From Pseudomonadota bacterium (GTDB taxonomy: Bacteria > Pseudomonadota > Gammaproteobacteria > Woeseiales > Woeseiaceae): a stretch of 17,188 bases of DNA. The translations under genes and the position numbers were made by a program. The stretch covers positions 1 through 17,188 of the forward strand of contig JAPUKV010000085.1 of assembly GCA_027295475.1 (NCBI GenBank). The letters run 5' to 3'. Under the pieces are notes generated by a model. The model had not been told where the DNA came from. It ran no database searches and worked only from the letters and a program-made list of their open reading frames with translations. Each line of letters opens with the position of its first letter. The stretch's first letter is position 1. Positions 6,985-14,514 of this stretch are shown here, one piece after another.

Positions 6985-8217
6985 TCAAGGGGCAGCAACG
7001 ATCTGATAGATTTCCCCGCCGCCGTAGTTCAGCACATACAATTCGCCGTCCACACCCTCTGCGAAGGACGAGATACTGAGCGTGGTATCGTCGAGTTCAA
7101 CAGGTGCAACGCCTTGCGCGCTGGTTGCCAGCACGCCCCGTATGCGACCGGAGCCAAAATCGCCGAAGACGTAGTATCCCTGTAAATCGGGAATTGCCGC
7201 GCCGCGATACACGAATCCGCCGGTTACTGAAATATCGCCATCGGCATGGCCGTATTCAGTGATTGGATCCACATTGTTGGTTGAACAACCTGAGGGTGGT
7301 TCGAAACAATGCGCACCCTCGCGCTCGTCCCATCCATAATTCATTCCCTGATCGACTCTGTCGATTTCTTCCCACTCATTTTGTCCGACGTCGCCTACCC
7401 ACAGCTCGCCGGTCTGACGGTCAAAACTGAAGCGCCACGGATTGCGAAATCCCCAGGCATAAATCTCGGGGCACGGCATTGTGCCCACGCCGTCGACGCA
7501 GTCGGTATTTGACGAAAACGGATTTGTCGCTGGAATTGCATACCGGGCCGGCGGCGTGACATCAACGTCAAGGCGCAGGATGCTGCCTAGGATATAATTT
7601 GTGTCCTGCGCGCGTTCGTTCGGATCTCCCCCGTTACCACCATCACCAAACCCGATATAGAGATTTCCATCCGGTCCAAAAGCAATATTGCCGCCGTTAT
7701 GATTTGAAAACTCCTGAGGGACAGTCAGGATTTCGAACTCTGACGACTCGTCAAGATTGCCTGTTGCCGGATCGCGCGTAAAACGGGAGAGGACCGACAC
7801 CAACGGTGTCCCGGTTCGTGTGTAGGAAACGTAAACCTGGTCGTTGATTGTAAAATCCGGATGAAAGGCCATGCCAAGAAGTCCGGCCTCGTTCGGTCCG
7901 GAATTTACGCGATCGCGAATATCGACGAACACGGAACTGGATAATACGTTCGGGTCATTATCAAACACTCTGACCACACCAGACTTTTCGACGACGAACC
8001 AGCGTGAATTATCGCCCGGCGCCTGCTTTAGTGCGACCGGAAGACTAAACGTCAGCTGACTGAAAACCCTTCGCACATCCGTCTCCAACGAGCCCGACGA
8101 CGGTGGTGGCAGCGGTGGCGTAGTGACGGACTGTGTCGAAGCCCCTCCTCCGCAAGCGGACAGGAATAACATCAATCCTAATGTCGACAGAGATCGAACA
8201 GCGTCAGAATGCTGCAC
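6985..8217 (-). CDS. PQQ-dependent sugar dehydrogenase-like lipoprotein (soluble GDH / YliI family)
   Basis: The product is a six-bladed propeller dehydrogenase of the soluble glucose / aldose sugar dehydrogenase family, which oxidises sugars with PQQ outside the cytoplasm. The mature part shows family signatures: SNHNGGNIAFGPDGNLYIGF with the probable catalytic histidine, EIYAWGFRNPWRFSFD, NYGWDEREG and YYVFGDFGSGRI. The N-terminus is a lipoprotein signal: a hydrophobic core then LSAC, with the lipidated cysteine at residue 22. I chose GTG at 8217 because GGAG (minus strand, 8228-8225) lies seven bases upstream; the frame is open to a TTG at 8235, but that would overlap this ribosome-binding site. 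The product has 410 residues. No PQQ synthesis genes are in view. The substrate is unknown. Confidence 0.9.
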   Translation of the reverse strand: MQHSDAVRSLSTLGLMLFLSACGGGASTQSVTTPPLPPPSSGSLETDVRRVFSQLTFSLPVALKQAPGDNSRWFVVEKSGVVRVFDNDPNVLSSSVFVDIRDRVNSGPNEAGLLGMAFHPDFTINDQVYVSYTRTGTPLVSVLSRFTRDPATGNLDESSEFEILTVPQEFSNHNGGNIAFGPDGNLYIGFGDGGNGGDPNERAQDTNYILGSILRLDVDVTPPARYAIPATNPFSSNTDCVDGVGTMPCPEIYAWGFRNPWRFSFDRQTGELWVGDVGQNEWEEIDRVDQGMNYGWDEREGAHCFEPPSGCSTNNVDPITEYGHADGDISVTGGFVYRGAAIPDLQGYYVFGDFGSGRIRGVLATSAQGVAPVELDDTTLSISSFAEGVDGELYVLNYGGGEIYQIVAAP

Positions 8218-8224
8218 GGTAATT

Positions 8225-8228
8225 CTCC
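8225..8228 (-). promoter_or_regulatory. Ribosome-binding site that fixes the GTG start of the lipoprotein dehydrogenase
   Basis: The minus strand reads GGAG here, followed by seven bases and GTG at 8217. It decides between the 8217 GTG and an upstream in-frame TTG at 8235. Confidence 0.6.
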
Positions 8229-8282
8229 GGTGCAATGCCCAATAAAGCCAATCATAGGCGCAAGCCTTATCGCAGTCACGAT

Positions 8283-8298
8283 GTCGCCAGTCGGCGAC
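8283..8298. repeat. 16-bp inverted repeat between divergent genes
   Basis: GTCGCC-AGTC-GGCGAC forms a perfect 6-bp inverted repeat with a 4-bp centre, in the 198-bp gap between the lipoprotein dehydrogenase and the MFS gene. It could be an operator for either. No clear promoter was found nearby apart from a TAAAAT at 8348-8353 with no partner -35 element. Confidence 0.3.
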
Positions 8299-8415
8299 CT
8301 GTGACAGCCCATATTCGCTGGCCCCATCTCGCTTGGACAGTGCTATGTAAAATCACACTCGATCGTTGCATGCGGGTACTATCGAAAACCACCCGGCCTG
8401 ACCAAGAGGATAAGA

Positions 8416-9663
8416 ATGACATCGACCCTGCGTCGCTGGCTGATCATGACCGTCTTGAGTATTTCCGGCGGCGTCATTTTTCTTCTGCCGTTCCTGCAGG
8501 AAGTCTATTACATTCCGATAGCCCGGGCGCTGGACCTCAGTAACACTGAGGTTGGTTCTCTGATGAGTATTTTTGGCGTAACGGCATTGGTTTCATATTT
8601 TCCCGGTGGCTGGTTGGCAGACCGCGCGTCGCCAAGGAAGCTGATATCGACTTCACTTTTGTCGACCGGGGCAACCGGTCTCTACTTTGCTACCTTCCCA
8701 GGCTACGAAATGAGCCTCGCGATTCATGCGTTCTGGGGTGTCAGTATTACTTTTCTTTTCTGGGGAGCAATGATCCGCATTACACGCAACTGGGCGCCAC
8801 CCGACCAACAGGGTAGAGCTTTCGGCATCCTGGAGACCGGCCGCGGCTTCGGAGAAGTGCTGACTTCCATGGCATTCCTCGCCGTCTTTGCAGCACTTGG
8901 CAGCGGCGATCTCGCCCTGTCCATGGTCATTACTCAGTTTTCAGCACTCTTCATTCTGCTCGGGATCCTTGCGTGGTTCGTACTGGAAGACACGGTCGGG
9001 CAAAGCCACGGTGCCGGCGAAAAATCCAGAATCGGTCTTCGGGAAATCATCCGCGTATTGAAAATGCCGATCGTCTGGTTGATAGCAATCGTCATTCTTA
9101 CGGGATACAGTGCTTATTGGGGCTTGTTTCGATTTACGTCCTATGCGACCGATATTTTTGCCCTGAGCGTCACCATCGGAGCAGCAATCAGCGTCGGGAA
9201 AATGTGGCTGAAGCCGGTTGCAGCATTAATCGCCGGTTTCATCGCTGATAAATTCGGCATCGCCAGGTCTGTTGCCTGGTTATTCGTATTTTTGATTGCC
9301 AGTTACGTTATCGTCGCTATACTGCCCGGCAAATCAGCAATGGTTTCTGTGATGCTGCTTATGGTTGCCATCGCATCGCTCGCGGTATTCGCAATGCGCG
9401 GAATCTATTTCGCGTTACTGGCAGAAGGAGGCGTGCCGCTGGCAATGACCTGTACTGCGGCAGGTATCATATCTGCGGTTGGCTTTACACCGGACATCTT
9501 TATGCCGCTCCTGGGCGGCATTCTTCTGGACACCTTCCCGGGCGCCGCTGGTTATCGTTATTTCTTTTTGACGACTGCGGCGATATGCGGCGTCGGCCTG
9601 GTTGCGTCCCTGCTAATCTATCTGAAAATCGTCAAGAAACCCTCTGGAGAGTCTGAAACATGA
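8416..9663 (+). CDS. Major facilitator superfamily transporter, coupled to an M20 amidohydrolase
   Basis: The 415-residue protein has about 12 predicted membrane helices. MFS motif A is clear after the second helix (GGWLADRASPRKL, about residues 75-87), and the central cytoplasmic loop (about 192-215) is hydrophilic. The start at 8416 is supported by AGAGGA at 8404-8409. Its stop codon overlaps the start of the next gene by four bases (ATGA, 9660-9663), so the two are co-translated. The pairing suggests it takes up the product of the exported amidohydrolase, or the conjugate itself. The substrate cannot be named from sequence. Confidence 0.92.
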   Translation: MTSTLRRWLIMTVLSISGGVIFLLPFLQEVYYIPIARALDLSNTEVGSLMSIFGVTALVSYFPGGWLADRASPRKLISTSLLSTGATGLYFATFPGYEMSLAIHAFWGVSITFLFWGAMIRITRNWAPPDQQGRAFGILETGRGFGEVLTSMAFLAVFAALGSGDLALSMVITQFSALFILLGILAWFVLEDTVGQSHGAGEKSRIGLREIIRVLKMPIVWLIAIVILTGYSAYWGLFRFTSYATDIFALSVTIGAAISVGKMWLKPVAALIAGFIADKFGIARSVAWLFVFLIASYVIVAILPGKSAMVSVMLLMVAIASLAVFAMRGIYFALLAEGGVPLAMTCTAAGIISAVGFTPDIFMPLLGGILLDTFPGAAGYRYFFLTTAAICGVGLVASLLIYLKIVKKPSGESET

Positions 9664-10961
9664 GAATCAGCGTATTTATTGTCGTATGCCTTCTATTTGG
9701 GTTTGCAGGTCATGCTGAGGAGTCTGGTCACAAGCTCGATGACGCATTCGCATCTGTTGAGTCGAAAGTCATTGGCTGGCGCCGTGACATTCATCAAAAC
9801 CCGGAACTTGGCAACCGCGAATTCGAAACAGCCAGAAAAATCGTCGAGCACCTCGAAGGGCTCGGGTTTGATGAAGTGAGAACGGGCATTGCCCATACCG
9901 GCGTCGTCGGCATCCTTAAAGGTGCCAGGCCCGGCCCGACGATCGCGTTGCGCGCCGACATGGATGCCCTGCCCGTTGCAGAACAAACCGGCCTGCCGTT
10001 TGCATCGAAAGTCAAAGCCGAATACAACGGCAAGCAAGTCAGTGTCATGCATGCTTGCGGTCACGACACACATGTGGCGATTCTGATGGGTGCTGCCGAA
10101 GTGCTGGCCAGCAACCGGGACAAGATATCCGGCACCATACAATTCTTCTTCCAGCCGGCAGAGGAAGGTGCACCCGCCGGCGAGGAAGGCGGCGCAAAGC
10201 TGATGATTAAAGAAGGCGTGCTGCACGGGGCAGACGCTCCGGAGGCTATTTTCGGCCTGCATGCCTGGCCAGTGCGTGCAGGAACGATTAACTACCGGTC
10301 CGGGAGTTTTCTTGCCGCAGCCGACTGGCTGCAGATCAACGTCAAAGGGCGTCAAACACACGGGTCCTCGCCGTGGAAAGGTGTAGACCCTGTTTTTGTG
10401 GCCGCAGAGATCATGACGGCGCTCCAGGCGATCCCAAGCAGACAGCTCGATATCACCAAGGGCCCTGCCGTCATCACGATTGGCAGCGTCCATGGGGGCG
10501 TTCGCGGCAACATTATTCCCGATGAAGTCGAAATGCTCGGCACGATTCGCACCTTCGATGCAGGCGTCAGGGAGAACCTCCATGCGAAGCTGCGTCGCAC
10601 TGTCAGGCTTATTGCGGAAGCGTCCGGCGCAACGGCAACCGTCACGATCGAGCCTTATTCACCGGTGACGGTAAATGACCCCGAGTTGCTGGATCGCATG
10701 ATGCCGACCCTCCGCCATGCCGCTGGCGACGGCAACGTCAACGAGCATCCTCTGATCACCGGCGCGGACGATTTTGCCCACTTTCAACGGCACATACCGG
10801 GGCTTTATCTGATGCTCGGCGTCAATAAGGAAGGTGTCGCCGCCGGTGAAGCACCTGCCAATCACTCGCCGTTTTTCGATGCCAATGAGGACGCCCTGCT
10901 TGTCGGGGTACGAACGATGGTCGGCCTGGCGCTCGATTACGCCAGCGCTATGGCGCAGTAA
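9660..10961 (+). CDS. Exported M20 family (M20D) metallo-amidohydrolase
   Basis: This family uses a two-metal site to hydrolyse N-acyl or amino-acid conjugates (hippurate, IAA-amino acids, N-acyl amino acids). The 433-residue product shows the M20D ligands: HACGHD (about 131-136, cysteine and histidine), PAEEG (about 167-171), a histidine in FGLHAWP and one near the C-terminus in ANHSPFFD; ALRADMDALP precedes them. The N-terminus (MRISVFIVVCLLFGFAGHA) is a typical Sec signal peptide with cleavage after about residue 19. Many M20D enzymes are cytoplasmic, so this one probably works in the periplasm. It overlaps the MFS gene by four bases. The specific substrate is inferred only at class level. 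Confidence 0.93.
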   Translation: MRISVFIVVCLLFGFAGHAEESGHKLDDAFASVESKVIGWRRDIHQNPELGNREFETARKIVEHLEGLGFDEVRTGIAHTGVVGILKGARPGPTIALRADMDALPVAEQTGLPFASKVKAEYNGKQVSVMHACGHDTHVAILMGAAEVLASNRDKISGTIQFFFQPAEEGAPAGEEGGAKLMIKEGVLHGADAPEAIFGLHAWPVRAGTINYRSGSFLAAADWLQINVKGRQTHGSSPWKGVDPVFVAAEIMTALQAIPSRQLDITKGPAVITIGSVHGGVRGNIIPDEVEMLGTIRTFDAGVRENLHAKLRRTVRLIAEASGATATVTIEPYSPVTVNDPELLDRMMPTLRHAAGDGNVNEHPLITGADDFAHFQRHIPGLYLMLGVNKEGVAAGEAPANHSPFFDANEDALLVGVRTMVGLALDYASAMAQ

Positions 10962-10975
10962 CTCTGTCTCAAGCG

Positions 10976-11014
10976 CCGGTTAGCATCAATTTACGTCGAA
11001 TCCAGCGTAACCGG
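10976..11014. repeat. Inverted repeat after the M20 gene
   Basis: CCGGTTA (10976-10982) pairs with TAACCGG (11008-11014) across 25 bases. An inner alternative pairing joins TTACG (10991-10995) with CGTAA (11006-11010), partly sharing the same right arm. There is no T-tract, so it is a weak terminator candidate at best. It separates the amidohydrolase from the GTCGA array. Confidence 0.35.
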
Positions 11015-11031
11015 AACTGCATCACTCACCT

Positions 11032-11186
11032 GTCGAGCTGATCGACCTATACTCCGGACCTGTCGATAAAATGCTCATTTATCGACACATCAGCCCAAGC
11101 AGTCGATGAAATCGACACGTTGGGAGGATATGTCGATAAAACTGGTATTTTTCGACATATCTCAGCAAACTGTCGATGGAATCGAC
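11032..11186. repeat. Phased array of ten GTCGA half-sites in five palindromes upstream of the Fic gene
   Basis: Five palindromes follow each other with centres at 11039, 11074, 11109, 11144 and 11179, exactly 35 bp apart. Short ones (11032-11046, 11102-11116, 11172-11186) are GTCGA-5-TCGAC; examples are GTCGATGAAATCGAC and GTCGATGGAATCGAC. Long ones (11061-11087, 11131-11157) have arms TGTCGATAAA and TTTATCGACA (or TTTTTCGACA) around seven bases; the second extends with flanking ATA and TAT. Half-site starts lie at 11032, 11042, 11062, 11082, 11102, 11112, 11132, 11152, 11172 and 11182, alternating in strand. The array ends 34 bases before the Fic ATG. The geometry is read directly; the role as an operator array is inference. 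Confidence 0.85.
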
Positions 11187-11219
11187 CAATGAGCGAACAA
11201 GCGCCAGGAGCCCGGCTAC

Positions 11220-12371
11220 ATGGCTGAATTTGATCCGAGTAAGCCCTACAACGACCTGCCATTGCTGCCACCACCGGCAGAGCAGATCGAGTCTAACGAC
11301 ATCCTGAAGCAATGCATCAAAGCCAGGGTTGCCCTGGCCGAGCTCAAACAGGCCGCCGAGCTGATTCCGAACGCGGCCGTCCTCGTGAATGCCTTGCCGC
11401 TCCTCGAGGCGCGGGCCAGTTCCGAGATCGAGAACATCGTCACGACCACCGACAAGCTGTTCGAGTTCGTCGACATCGACGACAAAGCGGATGCTGCGAC
11501 GAAAGAAGCGCTACGCTACCGCACGGCCTTGTTTGAAGGCAGCAAAATGGCCCGCCAGGGCATGCTTACGACGGATATGGCAATACAAATATGTAGTACT
11601 ATCAAAGATATAGAGCTAGATATTCGAGCTGATTCTGGAACGAAGCTCAAAAACCGGGCGACTGGAGAGCTCATTTACACGCCGCCGACCGGCCAGGAGC
11701 TGCTGCTCCAGAAACTGGAGAACTGGCAGAATTTCATGCACGGCAACACCGAGATCGACCCGCTGATCAAAATGGCTGTCCAGCATTACCAGTTCGAGGC
11801 AATTCACCCGTTTGCTGACGGTAATGGCCGTACCGGACGGATCCTGAATATCCTGTTTCTTGTCGAACAGGGCCTGCTCGACACCCCGATTCTTTATCTG
11901 AGTCGCCACGTCATTCAGCACAAGAGTGACTACTATCGCCTGCTCCTGGACGTCACGCGAAAACAGGCCTGGGGCCCCTGGATCCTGTTTATCCTGAACG
12001 GCGTAGAAGAAACTTGCACCTGGACGACCGAGAAGATCAAGGCAATACGCGAGCTCATGCAGCACACGAGCCAATATGTGCAGGAGCAGCTGCCGAAGAC
12101 CTATTCCTGGGAGCTCGTCGAAGCCCTGTTCAAGCAACCCTATTGCCGTATCGGCAACCTGGTCGCGGCGGGCGTCGCTAAACGCCAGACAGCATCCGTC
12201 TATCTGAAACAGCTTTGCGAACTGGGCGTTTTGCGTGAATACAAGTCGGGACGTGAGACCTTATTCATCCATCCCAAGTACATCGAGTTGTTGACGGGAG
12301 AGGAGAACGTTTGGGTCTACTACGCAGGTGTCGAAACAGAAACGGCCGCCAGTGCAAGCGTTGCTCACTGA
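11220..12371 (+). CDS. Class II Fic family AMP-transferase with C-terminal winged-helix-like region
   Basis: Fic enzymes transfer AMP (or another nucleotide part) to hydroxyl side chains of target proteins. The 383-residue product has a Fic_N-type region (PYNDLPLLPPP..., residues 9-75). The inhibitory helix motif [ST]-x3-E-[GN] appears as S67-S-E-I-E71-N72 before the Fic fold, which marks class II, so activity is self-restrained. The catalytic loop is HPFADGNGR (196-204), complete with the histidine and the arginine. Residues about 295-355 look like a winged helix (IGNLVAAGVAKRQTASVYLKQL then a wing), which could bind DNA. AGGAG at 11206-11210 fits ATG 11220. The gene sits just after the GTCGA array and overlaps the next, convergent gene by seven bases. 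Codons for residues 120-141 are unusually AT-rich. Target proteins are unknown. Confidence 0.95.
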   Translation: MAEFDPSKPYNDLPLLPPPAEQIESNDILKQCIKARVALAELKQAAELIPNAAVLVNALPLLEARASSEIENIVTTTDKLFEFVDIDDKADAATKEALRYRTALFEGSKMARQGMLTTDMAIQICSTIKDIELDIRADSGTKLKNRATGELIYTPPTGQELLLQKLENWQNFMHGNTEIDPLIKMAVQHYQFEAIHPFADGNGRTGRILNILFLVEQGLLDTPILYLSRHVIQHKSDYYRLLLDVTRKQAWGPWILFILNGVEETCTWTTEKIKAIRELMQHTSQYVQEQLPKTYSWELVEALFKQPYCRIGNLVAAGVAKRQTASVYLKQLCELGVLREYKSGRETLFIHPKYIELLTGEENVWVYYAGVETETAASASVAH

Positions 12372-13117
12372 TTGACACTGCGCTCTTTGGAGTCCGCCTC
12401 ATCTTCCGGCCGGTGCTTCTGCATGCGAAGATATAGCAAGCCAAGCGCGCTTTGCATCAGCGAGTCTTCGATGATGCCGTCGACGTCGCAGTTCCTGGCA
12501 AGCCGGCACAGACGTTCGAAGGTGTGCATGAAATTTTTCGAATGGCTGGTCCTGATATCGGTGCCATAGAGCAGCTCCGACAGGCCGCCCTCCTCCAGGA
12601 AATCCATGCTGATAAACAAACGCGCGAAGATACCCCAGTCGCCCGCGGCTACACGGTTGAAGTATTCGTCCAGCTGGTCGCGATCGAACCTGCCGCTGCC
12701 GACCGGGCCAAGGCCCCCTACATAGAGCATGCCGGAGATGCCGCCAAGCTGATGCTTGACGTTATCTGCAATCTTGAAGAATGTTTCCTGTCGCGCATTC
12801 ATCTCCGTCGCAGCTATCGCCTGGGTCTGTTTCTCCGACTGCTCGGAAGTTTTGCGTAACTCCTCCGTATTTCGTACCAACTCGCGTTGCTGTATGAAAA
12901 GGCCTAGTACGAGCCACAGGAAGGCCAGGGGCGCGAACGCGCCTTCGAGGAAGCTGCCGACGGCCTCAAGAGAGAAATTCTGCGTCGGCTCGGTTTCTGT
13001 TACCAGCGCGACATACCATGCGCCGCCAGCCAGCCAGATAACGGTGACGACGATACCGAACCAGATCCGCCAGTCGCGGTCCCGAATGAAATTCAGCATC
13101 TTGTTTTCAGGGGCCAT
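12365..13117 (-). CDS. Two-helix membrane protein with coiled coil, function unknown
   Basis: The 250-residue product has two hydrophobic segments (about residues 17-40 and 55-75), which places a short loop outside and the rest in the cytoplasm. A charged coiled-coil-like stretch follows (about 76-110, rich in Q, E, K and R) and then a soluble helical domain (FFKIADNVKHQL..., MHTFERLCRLARNCD). The layout (membrane hairpin, coiled coil, helical domain) loosely resembles some putative abortive-infection proteins, but I see no diagnostic motif, so this is only a suggestion. ATG 13117 is the first start; ATG at 13099 is possible. The 3' end overlaps the Fic gene by seven bases. Confidence 0.72.
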   Translation of the reverse strand: MAPENKMLNFIRDRDWRIWFGIVVTVIWLAGGAWYVALVTETEPTQNFSLEAVGSFLEGAFAPLAFLWLVLGLFIQQRELVRNTEELRKTSEQSEKQTQAIAATEMNARQETFFKIADNVKHQLGGISGMLYVGGLGPVGSGRFDRDQLDEYFNRVAAGDWGIFARLFISMDFLEEGGLSELLYGTDIRTSHSKNFMHTFERLCRLARNCDVDGIIEDSLMQSALGLLYLRMQKHRPEDEADSKERSVNQ

Positions 13118-13260
13118 GGCAATCTACCAAAAAAACCACTGGACTCACTTTACTGCGAGTTTCAAATAATGAACAGGGTCATCCCGATATCGCGACGTTG
13201 TGGTATCTTCATGCTGGTTTTTTTCCCCTTGAATCCCTTGTTGGACCACTAGTTTCCTGC

Positions 13261-14469
13261 ATGTCAGACAATGCATCCATCGCAGACCTGATCGCCAGCC
13301 AGAAGCCGGGCTGGGCACTCGATCAGCGCTTTTATACCGATCCCGAGATCTATCAATTGGAGCTGGATCGTATCGTCACGCGGAACTGGATCCTGGCCGG
13401 CCATGCCTCGCAGATCCCTGACGCGGGCGACTACCTGGTATTCAGCCTGACAAACGAGTCCGCCATCATCGTGCGGGGTAAAGACGGAAAAATCAGGGCA
13501 TTCGCCAATATCTGCCGGCATCGTGGATCTCTCGTCTGCCTGGAAAACCGTGGCAACAAGAGAAAATTCGAATGCCCGTACCACGGCTGGACGTACGACC
13601 TCGACGGGAAACTGATCGGCGCGCGGTCGATGCGGGAGGACTTCAACAAAGAAGCATACGGCCTCCATCCGGTCTCGCTGAGCCTCCTTAGCGGCCTAAT
13701 TTTTGTCTGTTTTTGTGATGACCCGCCATCGATCGAAGGCGCGCAGCGCGATCTTGCTGAGCCGATGGCCATGTTCGATTTCGAAAACCTGAAAGTTGCG
13801 GCGAGTAAGACCTATCCTATTGCCGCGAACTGGAAGCTGGCGATTGAAAACTACCAGGAGTGCTATCACTGCGCGACGGCGCACCCCGAGTACGCCAAAA
13901 TGCACACCTTGATGCTCGATCCGCAGAAACGGGATCGGATCCAGGGACCCATGCGCCAGAGAATGGCTGCCTGCGGGCTGAAAGACATCGAACATGACTT
14001 TATCGACACGTACGCAAAATCCGGTGAACAGGGATACGGCTACAGCCGCACCGCCTTGTTCGAAGGCTACAAGACCGGTAGTCGCGACGGTGAACCGCTA
14101 GCGCCCTTGCTTGGCGAACTGAAAGAGTATGACGGCGGTGCATCAGACTTCACGTTGGGGCCTTTTACTTTCTTTCTTGCCTACAGCGACCACGTCGTCG
14201 GCTACGTATTCAGCCCCGTCGATCACAAGAACTGTCAATGCAAGATTCATTGGTTCGTTCGAAAAGATGCGGTCGAAGGCAAGGACTACGACCGCAACGA
14301 GCTGATGTGGCTGTGGGACGTTACGACTCATGCCGATGAAAAAATCATCGTAAATAACTGGAAAGGCGTGCATTCACAATATTACCGACCAGGCCCATTC
14401 TCCGGCATGGAGCGCATGGAGCGACGTTACATCGAGTGGATGCTGCTGGAGCTGTCGAATAAGAACTGA
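13261..14469 (+). CDS. Rieske non-haem iron oxygenase alpha subunit (GbcA / ring-hydroxylating type)
   Basis: The protein is the terminal oxygenase of a Rieske system, which hydroxylates or demethylates a small substrate with electrons from a separate reductase. From ATG 13261 the product has 402 residues. The [2Fe-2S] cluster ligands are C85, H87, C105 and H108 (CRHRGS... CPYHGW). The mononuclear iron site is ENYQECYHCATAHPEY with H203 and H208, and the third, acidic ligand is probably in WLWDVTTHADE near the C-terminus. The NYQECYHC form is typical of the glycine betaine and carnitine/choline oxygenase branch. The frame is open from a TTG at 13198, but the 21 extra residues do not match the family. 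No reductase or ferredoxin gene is adjacent. The substrate is not determined. Confidence 0.93.
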   Translation: MSDNASIADLIASQKPGWALDQRFYTDPEIYQLELDRIVTRNWILAGHASQIPDAGDYLVFSLTNESAIIVRGKDGKIRAFANICRHRGSLVCLENRGNKRKFECPYHGWTYDLDGKLIGARSMREDFNKEAYGLHPVSLSLLSGLIFVCFCDDPPSIEGAQRDLAEPMAMFDFENLKVAASKTYPIAANWKLAIENYQECYHCATAHPEYAKMHTLMLDPQKRDRIQGPMRQRMAACGLKDIEHDFIDTYAKSGEQGYGYSRTALFEGYKTGSRDGEPLAPLLGELKEYDGGASDFTLGPFTFFLAYSDHVVGYVFSPVDHKNCQCKIHWFVRKDAVEGKDYDRNELMWLWDVTTHADEKIIVNNWKGVHSQYYRPGPFSGMERMERRYIEWMLLELSNKN

Positions 14470-14514
14470 TGTAACAGGAAGACCGTGATCCAGGACCGCG
14501 AACGACCCCTCTTA

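Noticed and set aside
9693..10583. A 296-residue open frame on the minus strand inside the M20 gene
   Set aside because: It is antisense to a clear M20 amidohydrolase with all metal ligands; the translated sequence has no recognisable domain and mixes unusual residues.
10995..10999. A further GTCGA upstream of the array
   Set aside because: It is 37 bp from the first array half-site, off the 10-bp grid, and has no partner TCGAC.
11189..11227. A 12-codon frame (MSEQAPGARLHG) between the array and the Fic start
   Set aside because: A leader peptide is possible but the ribosome-binding site is poor and the Fic gene has its own good one; nothing else supports it.
11469..11480. GTCGACATCGAC inside the Fic gene, resembling the array half-sites
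   Set aside because: It encodes VDID in frame, does not follow the 10- and 20-bp spacing of the array and is easily explained by codon use.
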